A stretch of 64,000 bases of DNA from Verrucomicrobiaceae bacterium (GCA_027491155.1 JAIXWR010000010.1:62001-126000); one strand, 5' to 3'; shown: positions 42,825 to 52,210, counted from the first letter of the stretch. Made by a program: numbers and translations. Notes: a model not told the origin generated them from the sequence alone.

Positions 42825-45781
42825 AGGAACTCCGGCTCATCGCGATCGCCAGTCTCCTTCCCGTGCTCTCTCCCTGCGCCTCGGGAAGCGAGGGCGTGGA
42901 GTTCTTCCGCAAGGAGGTGAAGCCCATCCTTGAAGAGAACTGCTTCAAGTGCCACGGCGGCTTGGACGACAAGGGTCATCCCAAGGTTCGCGGCGGCCTC
43001 CAGTTGCTCAGCCGCAAGGGCCTGATGATCGGCGGCGACCACGGGCCTGCGATCAACGAGTCGGATCCCTCCCAAAGCCTGCTGCTGGAGGTGCTTTCCT
43101 ACGCCAACGAGGAACTCCAGATGCCGCCGCGCGGCAAGCTGCCGGAGGAGCAGCTCGCCAAGATCGCACGCTGGGTGGAGATGGGCGCCCCGTGGACCCC
43201 GGAAGATGCCGAGCTGATGGTGGAGATCCACGATCCGCTGGCCGGGGTGACGACGGTGAACGAAAAGACCAAGGGGCATTGGTCCTACAAGCCGATGGAG
43301 CGGGTCGATCCGCCCGCGGTCAAGGATCCCGCATGGTCGGGCAATCCGGTGGACGCCTTCGTCCGGGCGAAGCTCGACGAAAAGGGCCTGCAACCCGTGG
43401 GCGAAGCGTCCCGGGCCGCCTTGCTACGACGTTTGTCGTACGATTTGACCGGCCTGCCGCCGTCGCTGGAGGAGATCAAGGCCTTTGAATCCGACACTTC
43501 GCCCGATGCCTGGTCGAAGCAGGTCGACCGCTTGCTCGCTTCCCCGCATTACGGCGAGAAGTGGGCGCGGCATTGGCTGGACATCGTCCGCTACGCCGAG
43601 TCGAACGGCTTCGAGCGCGACAACGAGAAGCCCTTCGTCTGGCGCTACCGGGACTACGTGATCCGCAGCTTCAACGAGGACAAGCCCTACGACCGCTTCC
43701 TGACCGAGCAGATCGCGGGCGACGAACTGCCGGACAGGACGGCCGACTCGCAGATCGCCACCGGCATGCTGCGGCTGATGGCCTGGGACGACGAGCCCGC
43801 CGACCGGCTCCAGCATTTCCACGATGTCCTCGACGACAACATCCGGGTCGTCACCGAAGGATTCCTTGCCATGACCGCCGGCTGCGCGCGCTGCCACGAC
43901 CACAAGGGCGACCCGATCCCGCAGTCCGACTACTTCAAGTTCGCCTCCTTCTTCCGCGGCATCGAGCCGATGGGCCGCGGCGGCAAGCAGACCCAGCGCA
44001 TCCCGACCGCCGAAGGCCCGGAAGGTCGTGCCAAGGAGTTGGCCGCGCTGGATGCCGAGGAGAAGGAGATCCGCGCATGGATGGCGACTTGCGAGCAAGG
44101 AGCGCTAGGGAATCTCCAGCGGACCAATCCGGAGCTTGCCTCGCGGGTCAGCGGGAAAGGCGAGGCCGACCGTTGGCTGCTGACGGATGCCCGGACCCGG
44201 CCGACCTCCTGGCACTACACGCTCAAGGAACCCGCGGCCGAATGGTCGACGGTGGGTTTCCGTGCGGATCAGGCCGGATGGCAGCAGGGGCTGGCCGGCT
44301 TCGGCACCGCCGCTCCCGGGGTCCAGGCAAAGACGGTCTGGAACGGCCGCGAGATCTGGCTGCAGACGACCTTCGGCCTCGAGGCGATCCCCAAGTCGCT
44401 GCTGATCCATCTCTATCACGATGAGGACGCCGAGATCTACCTCAACGGCCAGCCGGTGCTCCAGGTGTCGCGCTACGTCACGGCCTACCAGAAGATCCCC
44501 GCGCCGCCGGCCTTCCTGGCGGCCTTGCAAACGGGCCGCAACGTGCTGGCGGTCCATGTGCGCCAGACCTCGGGCGGGCAGTTTTTCGACCTGGGGCTCG
44601 AAGTCGATGCGATCGTGCCTGCCGACGTGGTGCTCAAGCCCGAATTCCGCGCGGTCAGCCGTCCGGACCGGGAGAACTACCGGCGCAAGCTCAACCGCCT
44701 GAAGGAGATCGACGAGCTCCGCAAGTCGCCGGGCATCGAGGCCATGGTGATCACCGAGGTCGGGCCGGTCCCGCCGCCGACGCACATTCACATCCGCGGC
44801 AGCGCCCACGCCGAGGGCGAGGTGGTGACTCCCGGTTTCCCGGTCATCTGGGGCGGGGAAGCGGCCGAGGTCCCGGCTCCGGCCGAAGGGGCGACGACCA
44901 GCGGCCGCCGGCTCGCGCTGTCCCGGTGGATGACCCGGCCCGATCACCCCCGGACCGCCCGCGTGATGGTGAACCGGATCTGGCATCACCACTTCGGCCG
45001 CGGCTTGAGCCCGACGCCGAACGATTTCGGCTTCCTCGGCACCCCGGCCACCCATCCGGAGCTGCTTGATTGGCTTGCCACCGAGTTCGTCGCGAAGGGC
45101 TGGAGCATGAAGGCCATCCACCGCCTGATGCTGAACTCGATGACCTACCGCCTCGCCTCGTCCAGCGAGCCCAAGGCCGCGGCGGCGGACCCTGCGAACG
45201 AGCTTTTCTGGCGCTTCAACCCGCGCCGCCTGACCGCCGAGGAACTGCGCGACTCGATGCTGGCCAGCACCGGCGAGATCAACCTCCAGATGGGCGGTCC
45301 CAGCGTTTTCATTCCGATGCCCGAGGAAGTGCTGGCCACCTCCTCGACCAAGGGCGGCAAGTGGGGTACCAGCCCGCCGGATCAGGCGAACCGACGGAGC
45401 ATCTACGCCAAGATCAAGCGCTCGCTGCAGCCGCCGATGTTCACCGACTTCGACCTCGCGGACACCGACAATCCCTGTCCCGTCCGCTTCACCACCACCG
45501 TGCCGACGCAGGCGCTGGCGATGATGAACAGCGAGTTCGTCCATGACAAAGCGAAGGCCCTCGCGGAGCGGGTCGCGTCCGAGCACCCCGGTGACCTGCA
45601 GGCCCAGGTCAGGAAAGCCTTCGAGCTGGTGGTCGCCCGGACTCCCGACGAATCGGAGTTGATCCGTTCGCTCGCCTTCATCGGCAAAATGAAGAACCAG
45701 CACCAACTCGCTCCCGAACTCGCCCTGCAGCGCTTCGCCGTCGCCGTCTTCAGCTTCAACGAATTCTTCTACCTCGACTAG
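42821..45781 (+). CDS. Planctomycete-type cytochrome c / DUF1549 / DUF1553 protein
   Basis: A 986-residue exported protein. Signal peptide (about 1-22), then a cytochrome-c-like module with the heme motif CFKCH (C41, C44, H45), DUF1549 (about 150-380, HWLDIVRYAESNGFE, CARCHDHKGDPIPQSDYF with a second CxxCH-like pair), a beta-sandwich insert (about 440-600, IHLYHDEDAEIYLNGQPVL, like sugar-binding domains), and DUF1553 (about 690-970, NRIWHHHFGRGL, FWRFNPRRLTAEELRDSML). This PSD1-type protein and the DUF1501 protein encoded 2 bp later are the standard Planctomycetes-Verrucomicrobia pair linked with polysaccharide breakdown. The reaction is unknown. Translational coupling to the IclR gene by ATGA suggests shared control. 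Confidence 0.95.
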   Translation: MKELRLIAIASLLPVLSPCASGSEGVEFFRKEVKPILEENCFKCHGGLDDKGHPKVRGGLQLLSRKGLMIGGDHGPAINESDPSQSLLLEVLSYANEELQMPPRGKLPEEQLAKIARWVEMGAPWTPEDAELMVEIHDPLAGVTTVNEKTKGHWSYKPMERVDPPAVKDPAWSGNPVDAFVRAKLDEKGLQPVGEASRAALLRRLSYDLTGLPPSLEEIKAFESDTSPDAWSKQVDRLLASPHYGEKWARHWLDIVRYAESNGFERDNEKPFVWRYRDYVIRSFNEDKPYDRFLTEQIAGDELPDRTADSQIATGMLRLMAWDDEPADRLQHFHDVLDDNIRVVTEGFLAMTAGCARCHDHKGDPIPQSDYFKFASFFRGIEPMGRGGKQTQRIPTAEGPEGRAKELAALDAEEKEIRAWMATCEQGALGNLQRTNPELASRVSGKGEADRWLLTDARTRPTSWHYTLKEPAAEWSTVGFRADQAGWQQGLAGFGTAAPGVQAKTVWNGREIWLQTTFGLEAIPKSLLIHLYHDEDAEIYLNGQPVLQVSRYVTAYQKIPAPPAFLAALQTGRNVLAVHVRQTSGGQFFDLGLEVDAIVPADVVLKPEFRAVSRPDRENYRRKLNRLKEIDELRKSPGIEAMVITEVGPVPPPTHIHIRGSAHAEGEVVTPGFPVIWGGEAAEVPAPAEGATTSGRRLALSRWMTRPDHPRTARVMVNRIWHHHFGRGLSPTPNDFGFLGTPATHPELLDWLATEFVAKGWSMKAIHRLMLNSMTYRLASSSEPKAAAADPANELFWRFNPRRLTAEELRDSMLASTGEINLQMGGPSVFIPMPEEVLATSSTKGGKWGTSPPDQANRRSIYAKIKRSLQPPMFTDFDLADTDNPCPVRFTTTVPTQALAMMNSEFVHDKAKALAERVASEHPGDLQAQVRKAFELVVARTPDESELIRSLAFIGKMKNQHQLAPELALQRFAVAVFSFNEFFYLD

Positions 45782-45783
45782 CC

Positions 45784-47238
45784 ATGATCGCCCGACCTCC
45801 GTTCCGCAACTTCTGTGGCCGCGTCCATCGCCGGGAATTCCTCCACCAGATCGGTGGCGGCTTCACCTCGCTCGCCCTCGCCGGCATGCTGTCCCGCGAC
45901 GGGGCCTTCGCCGCCGGTGTCAGCGCCGCGAACCCGCTCGCACCGAAGCAGCCGCAGATCCCCGCGAAGGCGAAGTCGGTGATCTTCCTCTTCATGTACG
46001 GCGGGCCGAGCCACGTCGACACGTTCGACTACAAGCCGAAGATGTATGCGCTGGATGGCAAGACGGTGCCGATCAAGACCTTCGGCCGCGGCGGCAAGAA
46101 GAACGAGGGTCGCGTGGTCGGCCCGAAGTGGAAGTTCAAGCAATACGGCCAGTCCGGCAAATGGGTCTCCGAGCTGTTCCCGAACGTCGCCGGCGTCGTC
46201 GATGATCTCGCGTTCATCCATTCGATGACCGCCGACTCGCCGATCCATGGCTCGGCGATGCTGATGATGAACAGCGGCTCCTTGCTCAGCGGCAAGCCCT
46301 CGCTCGGCTCCTGGCTGAACTACGGGCTCGGCTCGCTCAACGAGAACCTGCCCGGGTATGTCGTGATGCTCGACAAGACCGGCGGCCCGATCTCCGGGGC
46401 GAAGAACTGGAGCAGCGGCTTCATGCCGGCCAGCTACCAGGGCGTCGTCTTCCGCTCGAAGGGCAGCCCGATCCTTAACCTCGAGAATCGCCCGGGAATG
46501 GACCGCTTGCAGCAGCGCTCGCTGCTCGATTTCCTCGGCGACATCAACGAAGGCCACCTCAAGGGCCGCGAGCACAACAGCGACCTCGCCGCGCGCATCG
46601 CTTCCTACGAGCTGGCCTACCGGATGCAGGCGAACGCGCCGGAGGCGATCGACGTGGACAACGAGCCCCAGCACATCAAGGACCTCTACGGCATGGACGG
46701 CGGCCGCACCGATGACTTCGCGCGCAAGTGCATCCTGGCCCGCCGCCTGGTCGAGCGCGGCACCCGCTTCATTCAGGTCTACTCCGGCGGCGCACACAAC
46801 GACGACAACTGGGATGCCCACGGCGACCTCGTGAAGAACCACGAGTTCCACGCCGGCAACACTGACAAGCCGATCGCCGGCTTGATCAAGGACCTCAAGC
46901 AGCGCGGCCTGCTCGATGAGACGCTGGTCATCTGGGGCGGCGAGTTCGGACGCCAGCCGACGGCCGAGTATGCCGAGGGCACCGGCCGCGACCACAACTC
47001 CGCCGGCTTCACGATGTGGATGGCCGGCGGCGGCATCAAGGGCGGCACCAGCTTCGGCGAGACCGACGAATACGGCGGCGCGGCGGTGAAGGACCGGGTG
47101 CAGGTGAAGAATCTCCACGCCACCGTGCTCCAGCAGATGGGGCTCGATCCGAACCACCTCAGCTACTTCTACGGCGGGTTGGATCACAAGCTGGTCGGCG
47201 TCGAAGGCGCGGATCCGATCCAGGAACTCATCGCCTGA
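45784..47238 (+). CDS. DUF1501 protein with Tat signal
   Basis: A 484-residue exported protein. The N-terminus has a twin-arginine-type start, VHRREFLHQIGGGFTSLALAG, cleaved near AFAAG. The DUF1501 fold is a relative of sulfatases/alkaline phosphatases: VIFLFMYGGPSHVDTFDYKP holds the metal-binding Asp/His, with ARRLVERGTRFIQVYSGG, WDAHGDLVKNH and VIWGGEFGRQPT, NHSAGFTMW-like (DHNSAGFTMWMAGGG) as further signatures. The formylglycine Cys/Ser of sulfatases is not seen. Two bases separate it from the DUF1553 gene. Confidence 0.95.
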   Translation: MIARPPFRNFCGRVHRREFLHQIGGGFTSLALAGMLSRDGAFAAGVSAANPLAPKQPQIPAKAKSVIFLFMYGGPSHVDTFDYKPKMYALDGKTVPIKTFGRGGKKNEGRVVGPKWKFKQYGQSGKWVSELFPNVAGVVDDLAFIHSMTADSPIHGSAMLMMNSGSLLSGKPSLGSWLNYGLGSLNENLPGYVVMLDKTGGPISGAKNWSSGFMPASYQGVVFRSKGSPILNLENRPGMDRLQQRSLLDFLGDINEGHLKGREHNSDLAARIASYELAYRMQANAPEAIDVDNEPQHIKDLYGMDGGRTDDFARKCILARRLVERGTRFIQVYSGGAHNDDNWDAHGDLVKNHEFHAGNTDKPIAGLIKDLKQRGLLDETLVIWGGEFGRQPTAEYAEGTGRDHNSAGFTMWMAGGGIKGGTSFGETDEYGGAAVKDRVQVKNLHATVLQQMGLDPNHLSYFYGGLDHKLVGVEGADPIQELIA

Positions 47239-47286
47239 CGAGCTTCCGTCCTTGGCGGTGAAGCGGCGCCTTGCTTGCCTTCCGGC

Positions 47287-48270
47287 ATGGCAAGCCCGCT
47301 CGTGCAGCCCCCGCGTTCCGTTCCCGCCGGTGGCCGGTTCATCCGGCAGGTCCCGCCGACGCCGCTGGTGCCGGTGACCATCGAGCCGGTGCTGGGCGAA
47401 GTCTGGTGCAAGCTGGAGTTCATGAATCCCAGCGGCTCGACCAAGGACCGCATCGCCCGGCACATCCTCGAGAAGGCCTGGCGACGGGGTGAGCTCCGCG
47501 CGGGCGACACGGTGGTCGAGGCGTCGAGCGGATCAACGAGCATCGCCCTGGCGCTGGCCTGTGCCCAGATGGGGCTTCGCTTTGTCGCCTACATTCCCAG
47601 CAGCGCCACCCACGAGCGCGGGCTGATGATCCGCGCCTACGGCGGAGAAGTGCGGCGGGTGGAAGGCGCGATGTCGAGCGTGCTCGAAGCCGCCCGCGAG
47701 GCGGCGGAGGCGCACGGCTGGTTTCCCGCGCGGCAGTTCGAGAATCCGGACAATGCCGAGGCACACCGGATGTTCACCGGCCCCGAGATCCTGGCGCAGA
47801 TGGAATGCGGCTGCGTCGATGCCGTGGCCAGCGGGGTGGGCACCGGAGGCACCTTGCTCGGACTTTGGCAGGCCTTCGACGATGCCGGCTGCGGGGCCCG
47901 CGCCTACGCCGCGATTCCTTGCGAGGGGGCTTCGTTCCGTGACAATGCGGAGTGCAGCAGCCTGGTCTTCAGCAAGGAGGTGCCCGGCGTGGCCGATTGC
48001 CTTTCCGCGCTCTACCGCGACTGGCAGCAGGGTCCGCGGGGCGGCGCGATCGAGGAGCTGAACATCGACGACGGTCTTTGCCTCGACCTCACGCGGCGGC
48101 TCTGGGCGCTCGGCTTTCCGGTTGGCCCGAGTTCCGGGCTGAACCTCGCCGCCGCGCTGGAGGCCAAGCGCCAGTTGGGCCGGGACGCCCGGGTCGTCAC
48201 GGTCTTCCCCGACCGCATGGAGCGCTATTTCTCGCACCGGGTCTTTTCGGAACTCCGTGGGGAGGACTGA
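47287..48270 (+). CDS. PLP-dependent cysteine synthase-like enzyme
   Basis: A 327-residue fold-type II PLP enzyme. The PLP lysine is in NPSGSTKDRIA, the phosphate cup in GVGTGGTLLG, and the C-terminal serine in GPSSGLNLAAAL. The substrate loop reads EASSGSTSI where O-acetylserine sulfhydrylases have TSGNTG; loops with SSGST resemble cysteine desulfhydrase (Cds1) type enzymes. It may therefore degrade cysteine or make another beta-substituted amino acid. The ATG at 47287 is used; an in-frame TTG at 47275 would add four residues. It follows the DUF1501 gene by 48 bp. Confidence 0.85.
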   Translation: MASPLVQPPRSVPAGGRFIRQVPPTPLVPVTIEPVLGEVWCKLEFMNPSGSTKDRIARHILEKAWRRGELRAGDTVVEASSGSTSIALALACAQMGLRFVAYIPSSATHERGLMIRAYGGEVRRVEGAMSSVLEAAREAAEAHGWFPARQFENPDNAEAHRMFTGPEILAQMECGCVDAVASGVGTGGTLLGLWQAFDDAGCGARAYAAIPCEGASFRDNAECSSLVFSKEVPGVADCLSALYRDWQQGPRGGAIEELNIDDGLCLDLTRRLWALGFPVGPSSGLNLAAALEAKRQLGRDARVVTVFPDRMERYFSHRVFSELRGED

Positions 48271-48316
48271 GAAGGATCTCGACCCGGCAAGGGCCATCCG
48301 CTAGATTGCCGGGATC

Positions 48317-48940
48317 ATGGACAACGAACCAGAAGCCCCGCGCTCTTCCGTTCCTCCTCCGCCTGACCTTCCTCCGCCACGGCCGACGCCTCCGCCGCCG
48401 GACCTCACGCCGCCGACCCCGGTGGCACCGCCCTTGCCGGATCTTCCGCCCCCTCCTGCGCCTGTCGACCCTCCGGCACAGGCTGCCGCGAAATCGGGCA
48501 CGCTGAAGATGGATGACAACGGGGACGAATCGTCGAAGCCCGGTGGCGACGCGGGTTTCGAAGCCCGGGTGGTGGCCGCGATCATCGACAGCTTCATCGC
48601 GGTCGGTATCTACATGGTTCTCGCCGCGATGTGGAAGCCGCTCGGCAATCTCGCGCTGCTCGGTTACCTGCTCGCGCGCGACGCCTTGCCCTTCCTCGAA
48701 GGCCAGAGCATCGGCAAAAAGATCATGAAGCTCCGCGCCGTGACGATGGATGGCAAGAGCCTGAGCGGAAACTGGCAGGCGAGCATCGTCCGCAACCTGT
48801 CGCTGGTCATCCCGTTCTTCGGGTTGGTCGAAGCTTACATGCTCTATTCCCGCCAAGGTGGCGATGGTCCCTTGCAACGCTTCGGGGATGAATGGGCAAA
48901 GACCCGCGTGGTCACCGTCACCGCGCCTCCCGCGATCTGA
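48317..48940 (+). CDS. RDD family membrane protein with Pro-rich N-terminus
   Basis: A 207-residue membrane protein. Residues 10-60 are almost only proline with Ser, Ala and Asp, a likely cytosolic tether. The RDD domain (about 80-200) has FEARVVAAIIDSFIAVGIYMV (the usual R-D-D arginine and aspartate), GQSIGKKIMKLRAVTMDG and SIVRNLSLVIPFFG. RDD proteins are implicated in ion or solute transport. It is followed 25 bp later by a small zinc-ribbon membrane protein. Confidence 0.88.
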   Translation: MDNEPEAPRSSVPPPPDLPPPRPTPPPPDLTPPTPVAPPLPDLPPPPAPVDPPAQAAAKSGTLKMDDNGDESSKPGGDAGFEARVVAAIIDSFIAVGIYMVLAAMWKPLGNLALLGYLLARDALPFLEGQSIGKKIMKLRAVTMDGKSLSGNWQASIVRNLSLVIPFFGLVEAYMLYSRQGGDGPLQRFGDEWAKTRVVTVTAPPAI

Positions 48941-48965
48941 GTTCGACCGGAAAAGCACGCACCCG

Positions 48966-49289
48966 ATGAAAGCCGATACCTACCTTTGTCCGGGCTGCGA
49001 GATGGAAGTCGCCGTCGGTTCGCGTGGCTGCCCGCATTGCCATCCGCCGCGCAAGCCCAGGAAGAAGACCAAGGCAACCGCGGGCGCGGTCAAGCGGAGC
49101 TGGCAGCAGGACAAGAGCACCGACGGACTCGACCTGCCCGACGAGGACTTCGACTACGACGACTTCGTCGCCCGCGAGTTCGGCGGCAAGCCGCACCGGC
49201 GCGTCGGAATCCAGTGGTACTGGTGGGCGACCGCGCTGGTGTTGCTGGTGCTGATGATCCTGGCCATCGCGTCGCTGGGGGATTGGTAA
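48966..49289 (+). CDS. Small zinc-ribbon, C-tail-anchored membrane protein
   Basis: A 107-residue protein with an N-terminal zinc ribbon (CPGCEMEVAVGSRGCPHC, two CxxC knuckles spaced by ten residues), a basic linker (PRKPRKKTKA), an acidic patch (LPDEDFDYDDF) and one C-terminal membrane helix (about 84-104). I know no characterised homologue. The start ATG 48966 is the only one that includes the first CxxC. It likely shares a transcript with the RDD gene. Confidence 0.75.
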   Translation: MKADTYLCPGCEMEVAVGSRGCPHCHPPRKPRKKTKATAGAVKRSWQQDKSTDGLDLPDEDFDYDDFVAREFGGKPHRRVGIQWYWWATALVLLVLMILAIASLGDW

Positions 49290-49345
49290 AGCCGCATCCG
49301 CCGATCTTGTAACTCCCTTGACTCCTCCCTCAGTTCCCAAGCTCC

Positions 49346-50701
49346 ATGAAATCCCGCTTCCTCCTCCGCCTCGTCTTTGCATGGCTCGCCCCCCTGCTGG
49401 CTTCGAGCGCCGCCCCGCCGAACATCGTCATCTTCTACGCCGATGACCTTGGATGGGGAGAACTCGGCTGCCAGGGCTTTACCAAGGACATCCCGACCCC
49501 GCACATCGACTCCCTCGCCACGAACGGCATGCGCTTCACCAACGGCTACGTCGCCGCGACGTATTGCAGCCCGTCCCGCGCCGGGCTTCTCACCGGGCGC
49601 TACCCGACACGCTTCGGCCACGAGTTCAACTCGGTCGCCAACGTCGTCGGTCTCCGCGGCGACCAGACGACGATGGCGACGCGGCTGAAGTCGCTCGGTT
49701 ACGCCACCGCCGCGGTGGGCAAATGGCACCTCGGCAACCAGCCGGAGAACCGCCCCACGCGGCGCGGCTTCGACGAGTTCTACGGCACTCTCAACAACAC
49801 GCCGTTTTTCCATCCGACCGCCTTCATCGATTCCCGGGTGTCCAACGAGGTTCAGGCCGTGAAGGATCCGGATTTTTACACCACCGACGCCTATGCCGAG
49901 CGCGCGGTCGACTGGATTGGCAAGAACAAGGACAAGCCTTGGTTCCTCTATCTGCCGTTCAACGCCCAGCACGCCCCGCTGCAGGCCCCGAAGAAGTATC
50001 TCGAGCGCTTCCCGGAGATCACGGACAAGAAGCGGCAGATGTTCGCCGCGATGATGGCCGGCATGGACGATGCGGTCGGCCGCGTGATGGGAAAAGTCCG
50101 CGAGCTGGGTCAGGAAGAGAACACCTTGGTGTTCTTCATCGCCGACAACGGCGGCCCCACCGCCAGCACGACCTCGAAGAACGGTCCGCTCCGGGGGTTC
50201 AAGATGACCACCTTCGAAGGCGGGCCGCGCGTTCCCTACATCGCCCAGTGGAAGGGCAAGATCCCGGCGGGCAAGACCTATGACTTCCCGGTGATGAATC
50301 TCGACGTCCTGCCCACCGCCATCGCTGCCGCCGGCGGCAAGCCCGAGGCGTCCTGGCAGCTCGATGGCGTGGATCTGATGCCCTATCTGACCGGGGCTGA
50401 AACCGGGCGTCCGCACCAGACCCTCTACTGGCGCTTCGGTCCGCAATGGGCGATCCGCGACGGGGACATGAAGCTCGTCGTCTCCAATGGCGGCAGCGGC
50501 CGGCCCGAACTCTACAACCTCGCCACCGACATCGGGGAATCGAAGAACCTCGCCGGCAGCCAGCCCGAGAAGGTGAAGGAGCTCCAGGCGAAGTGGACCA
50601 AGTGGAGCATCGAGCAAGCCCCGCCCAGCGCCCGGGATGCCGTTCGAGGCAAGGGAGCCGGGAAGAAGGGAAAGAAGAAGGCAGGCAAAGCAGGTCAGTG
50701 A
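49346..50701 (+). CDS. Formylglycine-dependent sulfatase, exported
   Basis: A 451-residue type I sulfatase with a signal peptide (about 1-22). The maturation signature CSPSRAGLLTGR starts at C74, which is converted to formylglycine by an FGE or anSME; no maturase gene is in the window. Metal-binding residues are in FYADDLGWGELG, the second landmark AVGKWHLGN, and FIADNGGP. The C-terminus is unusually lysine/glycine rich (GAGKKGKKKAGKAGQ). Such enzymes remove sulfate from polysaccharides and are expanded in Planctomycetes and Verrucomicrobia. It fits with the neighbouring DUF1553/DUF1501 pair. Confidence 0.94.
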   Translation: MKSRFLLRLVFAWLAPLLASSAAPPNIVIFYADDLGWGELGCQGFTKDIPTPHIDSLATNGMRFTNGYVAATYCSPSRAGLLTGRYPTRFGHEFNSVANVVGLRGDQTTMATRLKSLGYATAAVGKWHLGNQPENRPTRRGFDEFYGTLNNTPFFHPTAFIDSRVSNEVQAVKDPDFYTTDAYAERAVDWIGKNKDKPWFLYLPFNAQHAPLQAPKKYLERFPEITDKKRQMFAAMMAGMDDAVGRVMGKVRELGQEENTLVFFIADNGGPTASTTSKNGPLRGFKMTTFEGGPRVPYIAQWKGKIPAGKTYDFPVMNLDVLPTAIAAAGGKPEASWQLDGVDLMPYLTGAETGRPHQTLYWRFGPQWAIRDGDMKLVVSNGGSGRPELYNLATDIGESKNLAGSQPEKVKELQAKWTKWSIEQAPPSARDAVRGKGAGKKGKKKAGKAGQ

Positions 50702-50719
50702 TCCCGACAAGAGGCGGCT

Positions 50720-50860
50720 TCAGTCCACGTGAATCCCATGGATTACCGGCCAGCAGCCTTTGCAGGTCGGTCGGTGGGGGATGAGCGTCGGATCATCGCC
50801 GATCCAGCCGGGCTCGCCGTCGCTGACGATGAACACGATGTCGATCGGCAGCTCGGGCAT
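50720..50860 (-). CDS. Small cysteine-containing protein downstream of kamA, 46 residues
   Basis: A short leftward frame beginning 28 bp after the kamA stop. From an ATG (complement of 50858-50860) it reads MPELPIDIVFIVSDGEPGW, continues with IGDDPTLIPH and a CKGC pair and ends in VIHGIHVD before TGA. Its first 25 codons have G or C in nearly every third position, like neighbouring genes, and open frame continues without a start into the kamA stop region. No known family. It could be a kamA accessory protein, the remnant of a longer gene, or chance; the CxxC-like pair suggests metal binding. Confidence 0.45.
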   Translation of the reverse strand: MPELPIDIVFIVSDGEPGWIGDDPTLIPHRPTCKGCWPVIHGIHVD

Positions 50861-50888
50861 CGCGTCGGGGATGCGGTTGATCCTGAGC

Positions 50889-52088
50889 TCACGTGCCGCA
50901 GGAAACGCCGGCCTTGTCCCGGAGGCGCTCCAGTTCCTGCGACGGGATCAGGGTGGGCTCGGGGTATTCGAAGATCTCGCCTTCGTAGTTCCGCAGCACG
51001 GTCTTCTCGTGGTCGCGGTGGACGACGTAGTTCGGGTTGAGCGGGATCTTGCCGCCTCCGCCGGGGCCATCGATCACGAACTGCGGGATGGCGTAGCCGG
51101 TGGTGTGGCCGCGCAGGCCGTCGATGATCTCAATGCCGCGCGACACCGGGGTCCGCAGGTGCGAGGAGCCGCGGATCATGTCGCACTGGTAGAGGTAATA
51201 CGGCCGGACGCGGCACATCAGGAGCTTGTGGACCAGCGCTTTCTGGACCTCCACGGAGTCGTTGACGCCTTTCAGCATCACGCTCTGGTTGCCGAGCGGG
51301 ATGCCGGCGTCGGCCAGGCGCTCGAGGCCTTCCTTGACCTCCAGCGTCAGTTCGCGCGGGTGGTTGGTGTGGATGGAAATGAACAGCGGGTGATACTTTT
51401 TCAGCATCGCGCACAGCTCCGGCGTGATCCGCTGCGGCAGGAAGATCGGGATCCTCGAGCCGATCCGCAGGAACTGGATGTGCGGGATGGCGCGCAGGCG
51501 GCTGAGGATTTTCTCCAGCTTGGTGTCGGAGAAGAGGAGGGGATCGCCGCCGGAAAGCAGGACGTCGCGGATCTCCGTGTGCTGCTCGAGGTAGCGGAAG
51601 GCGGGCTCCCACTGGGTTTCGAGGTGCTGCTCGCCGACGCCGGAGACGACGCGCGAACGGGTGCAGTAGCGGCAGTAGGAGGCGCAGCGGTCGGTGACCA
51701 GGAACAGCACGCGGTCCGGGTAGCGGTGGACCAGGCCGGGGACCGGCATGTGGGAATCCTCGCCGCAGGGGTCGGCCATTTCCTCCGGGGCGTCCCAGCC
51801 CTCCTCGATCCGCGGGATCACCTGGCGGCGGATCGGGCAATCGGGGTCGTCGCGGTCGATCAGGTTGAAATAGTGCGGCGTGATCGACATCGCCAGCTTG
51901 TTGCCGGCCAGCAGAACGCCGGCCCGCTCCTCGTCGGTGAGCTTCAGCCGTTCTTCCAGCGCCGCCAGCGAGGAGACGCGGTTCTTCAACTGCCAGGTGG
52001 CGTCGTGCCAGTCGGTCATCGCCTCCGCCGGCCAGTAGCCGGGGGCATGGGAGCGGAAGGAGGGGTCGAGGTCTTGTGGATGGCCCAT
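50889..52088 (-). CDS. kamA: KamA family radical SAM aminomutase (lysine 2,3-aminomutase-like)
   Basis: A 399-residue radical SAM enzyme. The cluster motif is CASYCRYC (C135, C139, C142), preceded by PDRVLFLVTD, and the PLP-binding PGGGGK motif is present near residue 345 (IDGPGGGGKIPLNPNY). LSGGDPLL is the SAM-binding GGE-like block. Family members interconvert lysine and beta-lysine, or modify EF-P lysine (EpmB); EpmB-type proteins are shorter and lack the C-terminal extension seen here (NYEGEIFEYPEPTL), so free beta-lysine, an osmolyte precursor, is more likely. No ablB-like acetyltransferase is adjacent. The ATG at 52088 is used; rsmH diverges. Confidence 0.9.
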   Translation of the reverse strand: MGHPQDLDPSFRSHAPGYWPAEAMTDWHDATWQLKNRVSSLAALEERLKLTDEERAGVLLAGNKLAMSITPHYFNLIDRDDPDCPIRRQVIPRIEEGWDAPEEMADPCGEDSHMPVPGLVHRYPDRVLFLVTDRCASYCRYCTRSRVVSGVGEQHLETQWEPAFRYLEQHTEIRDVLLSGGDPLLFSDTKLEKILSRLRAIPHIQFLRIGSRIPIFLPQRITPELCAMLKKYHPLFISIHTNHPRELTLEVKEGLERLADAGIPLGNQSVMLKGVNDSVEVQKALVHKLLMCRVRPYYLYQCDMIRGSSHLRTPVSRGIEIIDGLRGHTTGYAIPQFVIDGPGGGGKIPLNPNYVVHRDHEKTVLRNYEGEIFEYPEPTLIPSQELERLRDKAGVSCGT

Positions 52089-52210
52089 CGAGGTTCCGCG
52101 AAAATAGGGGGCATCCGCGACCTGTCAAACGGGAGCTTTGGAGAGGAAACCCATCGATCCCCGGTCTTCCAATCATCAATCGGAGCGGTCGACGAAGCCG
52201 GGATTGCCAA

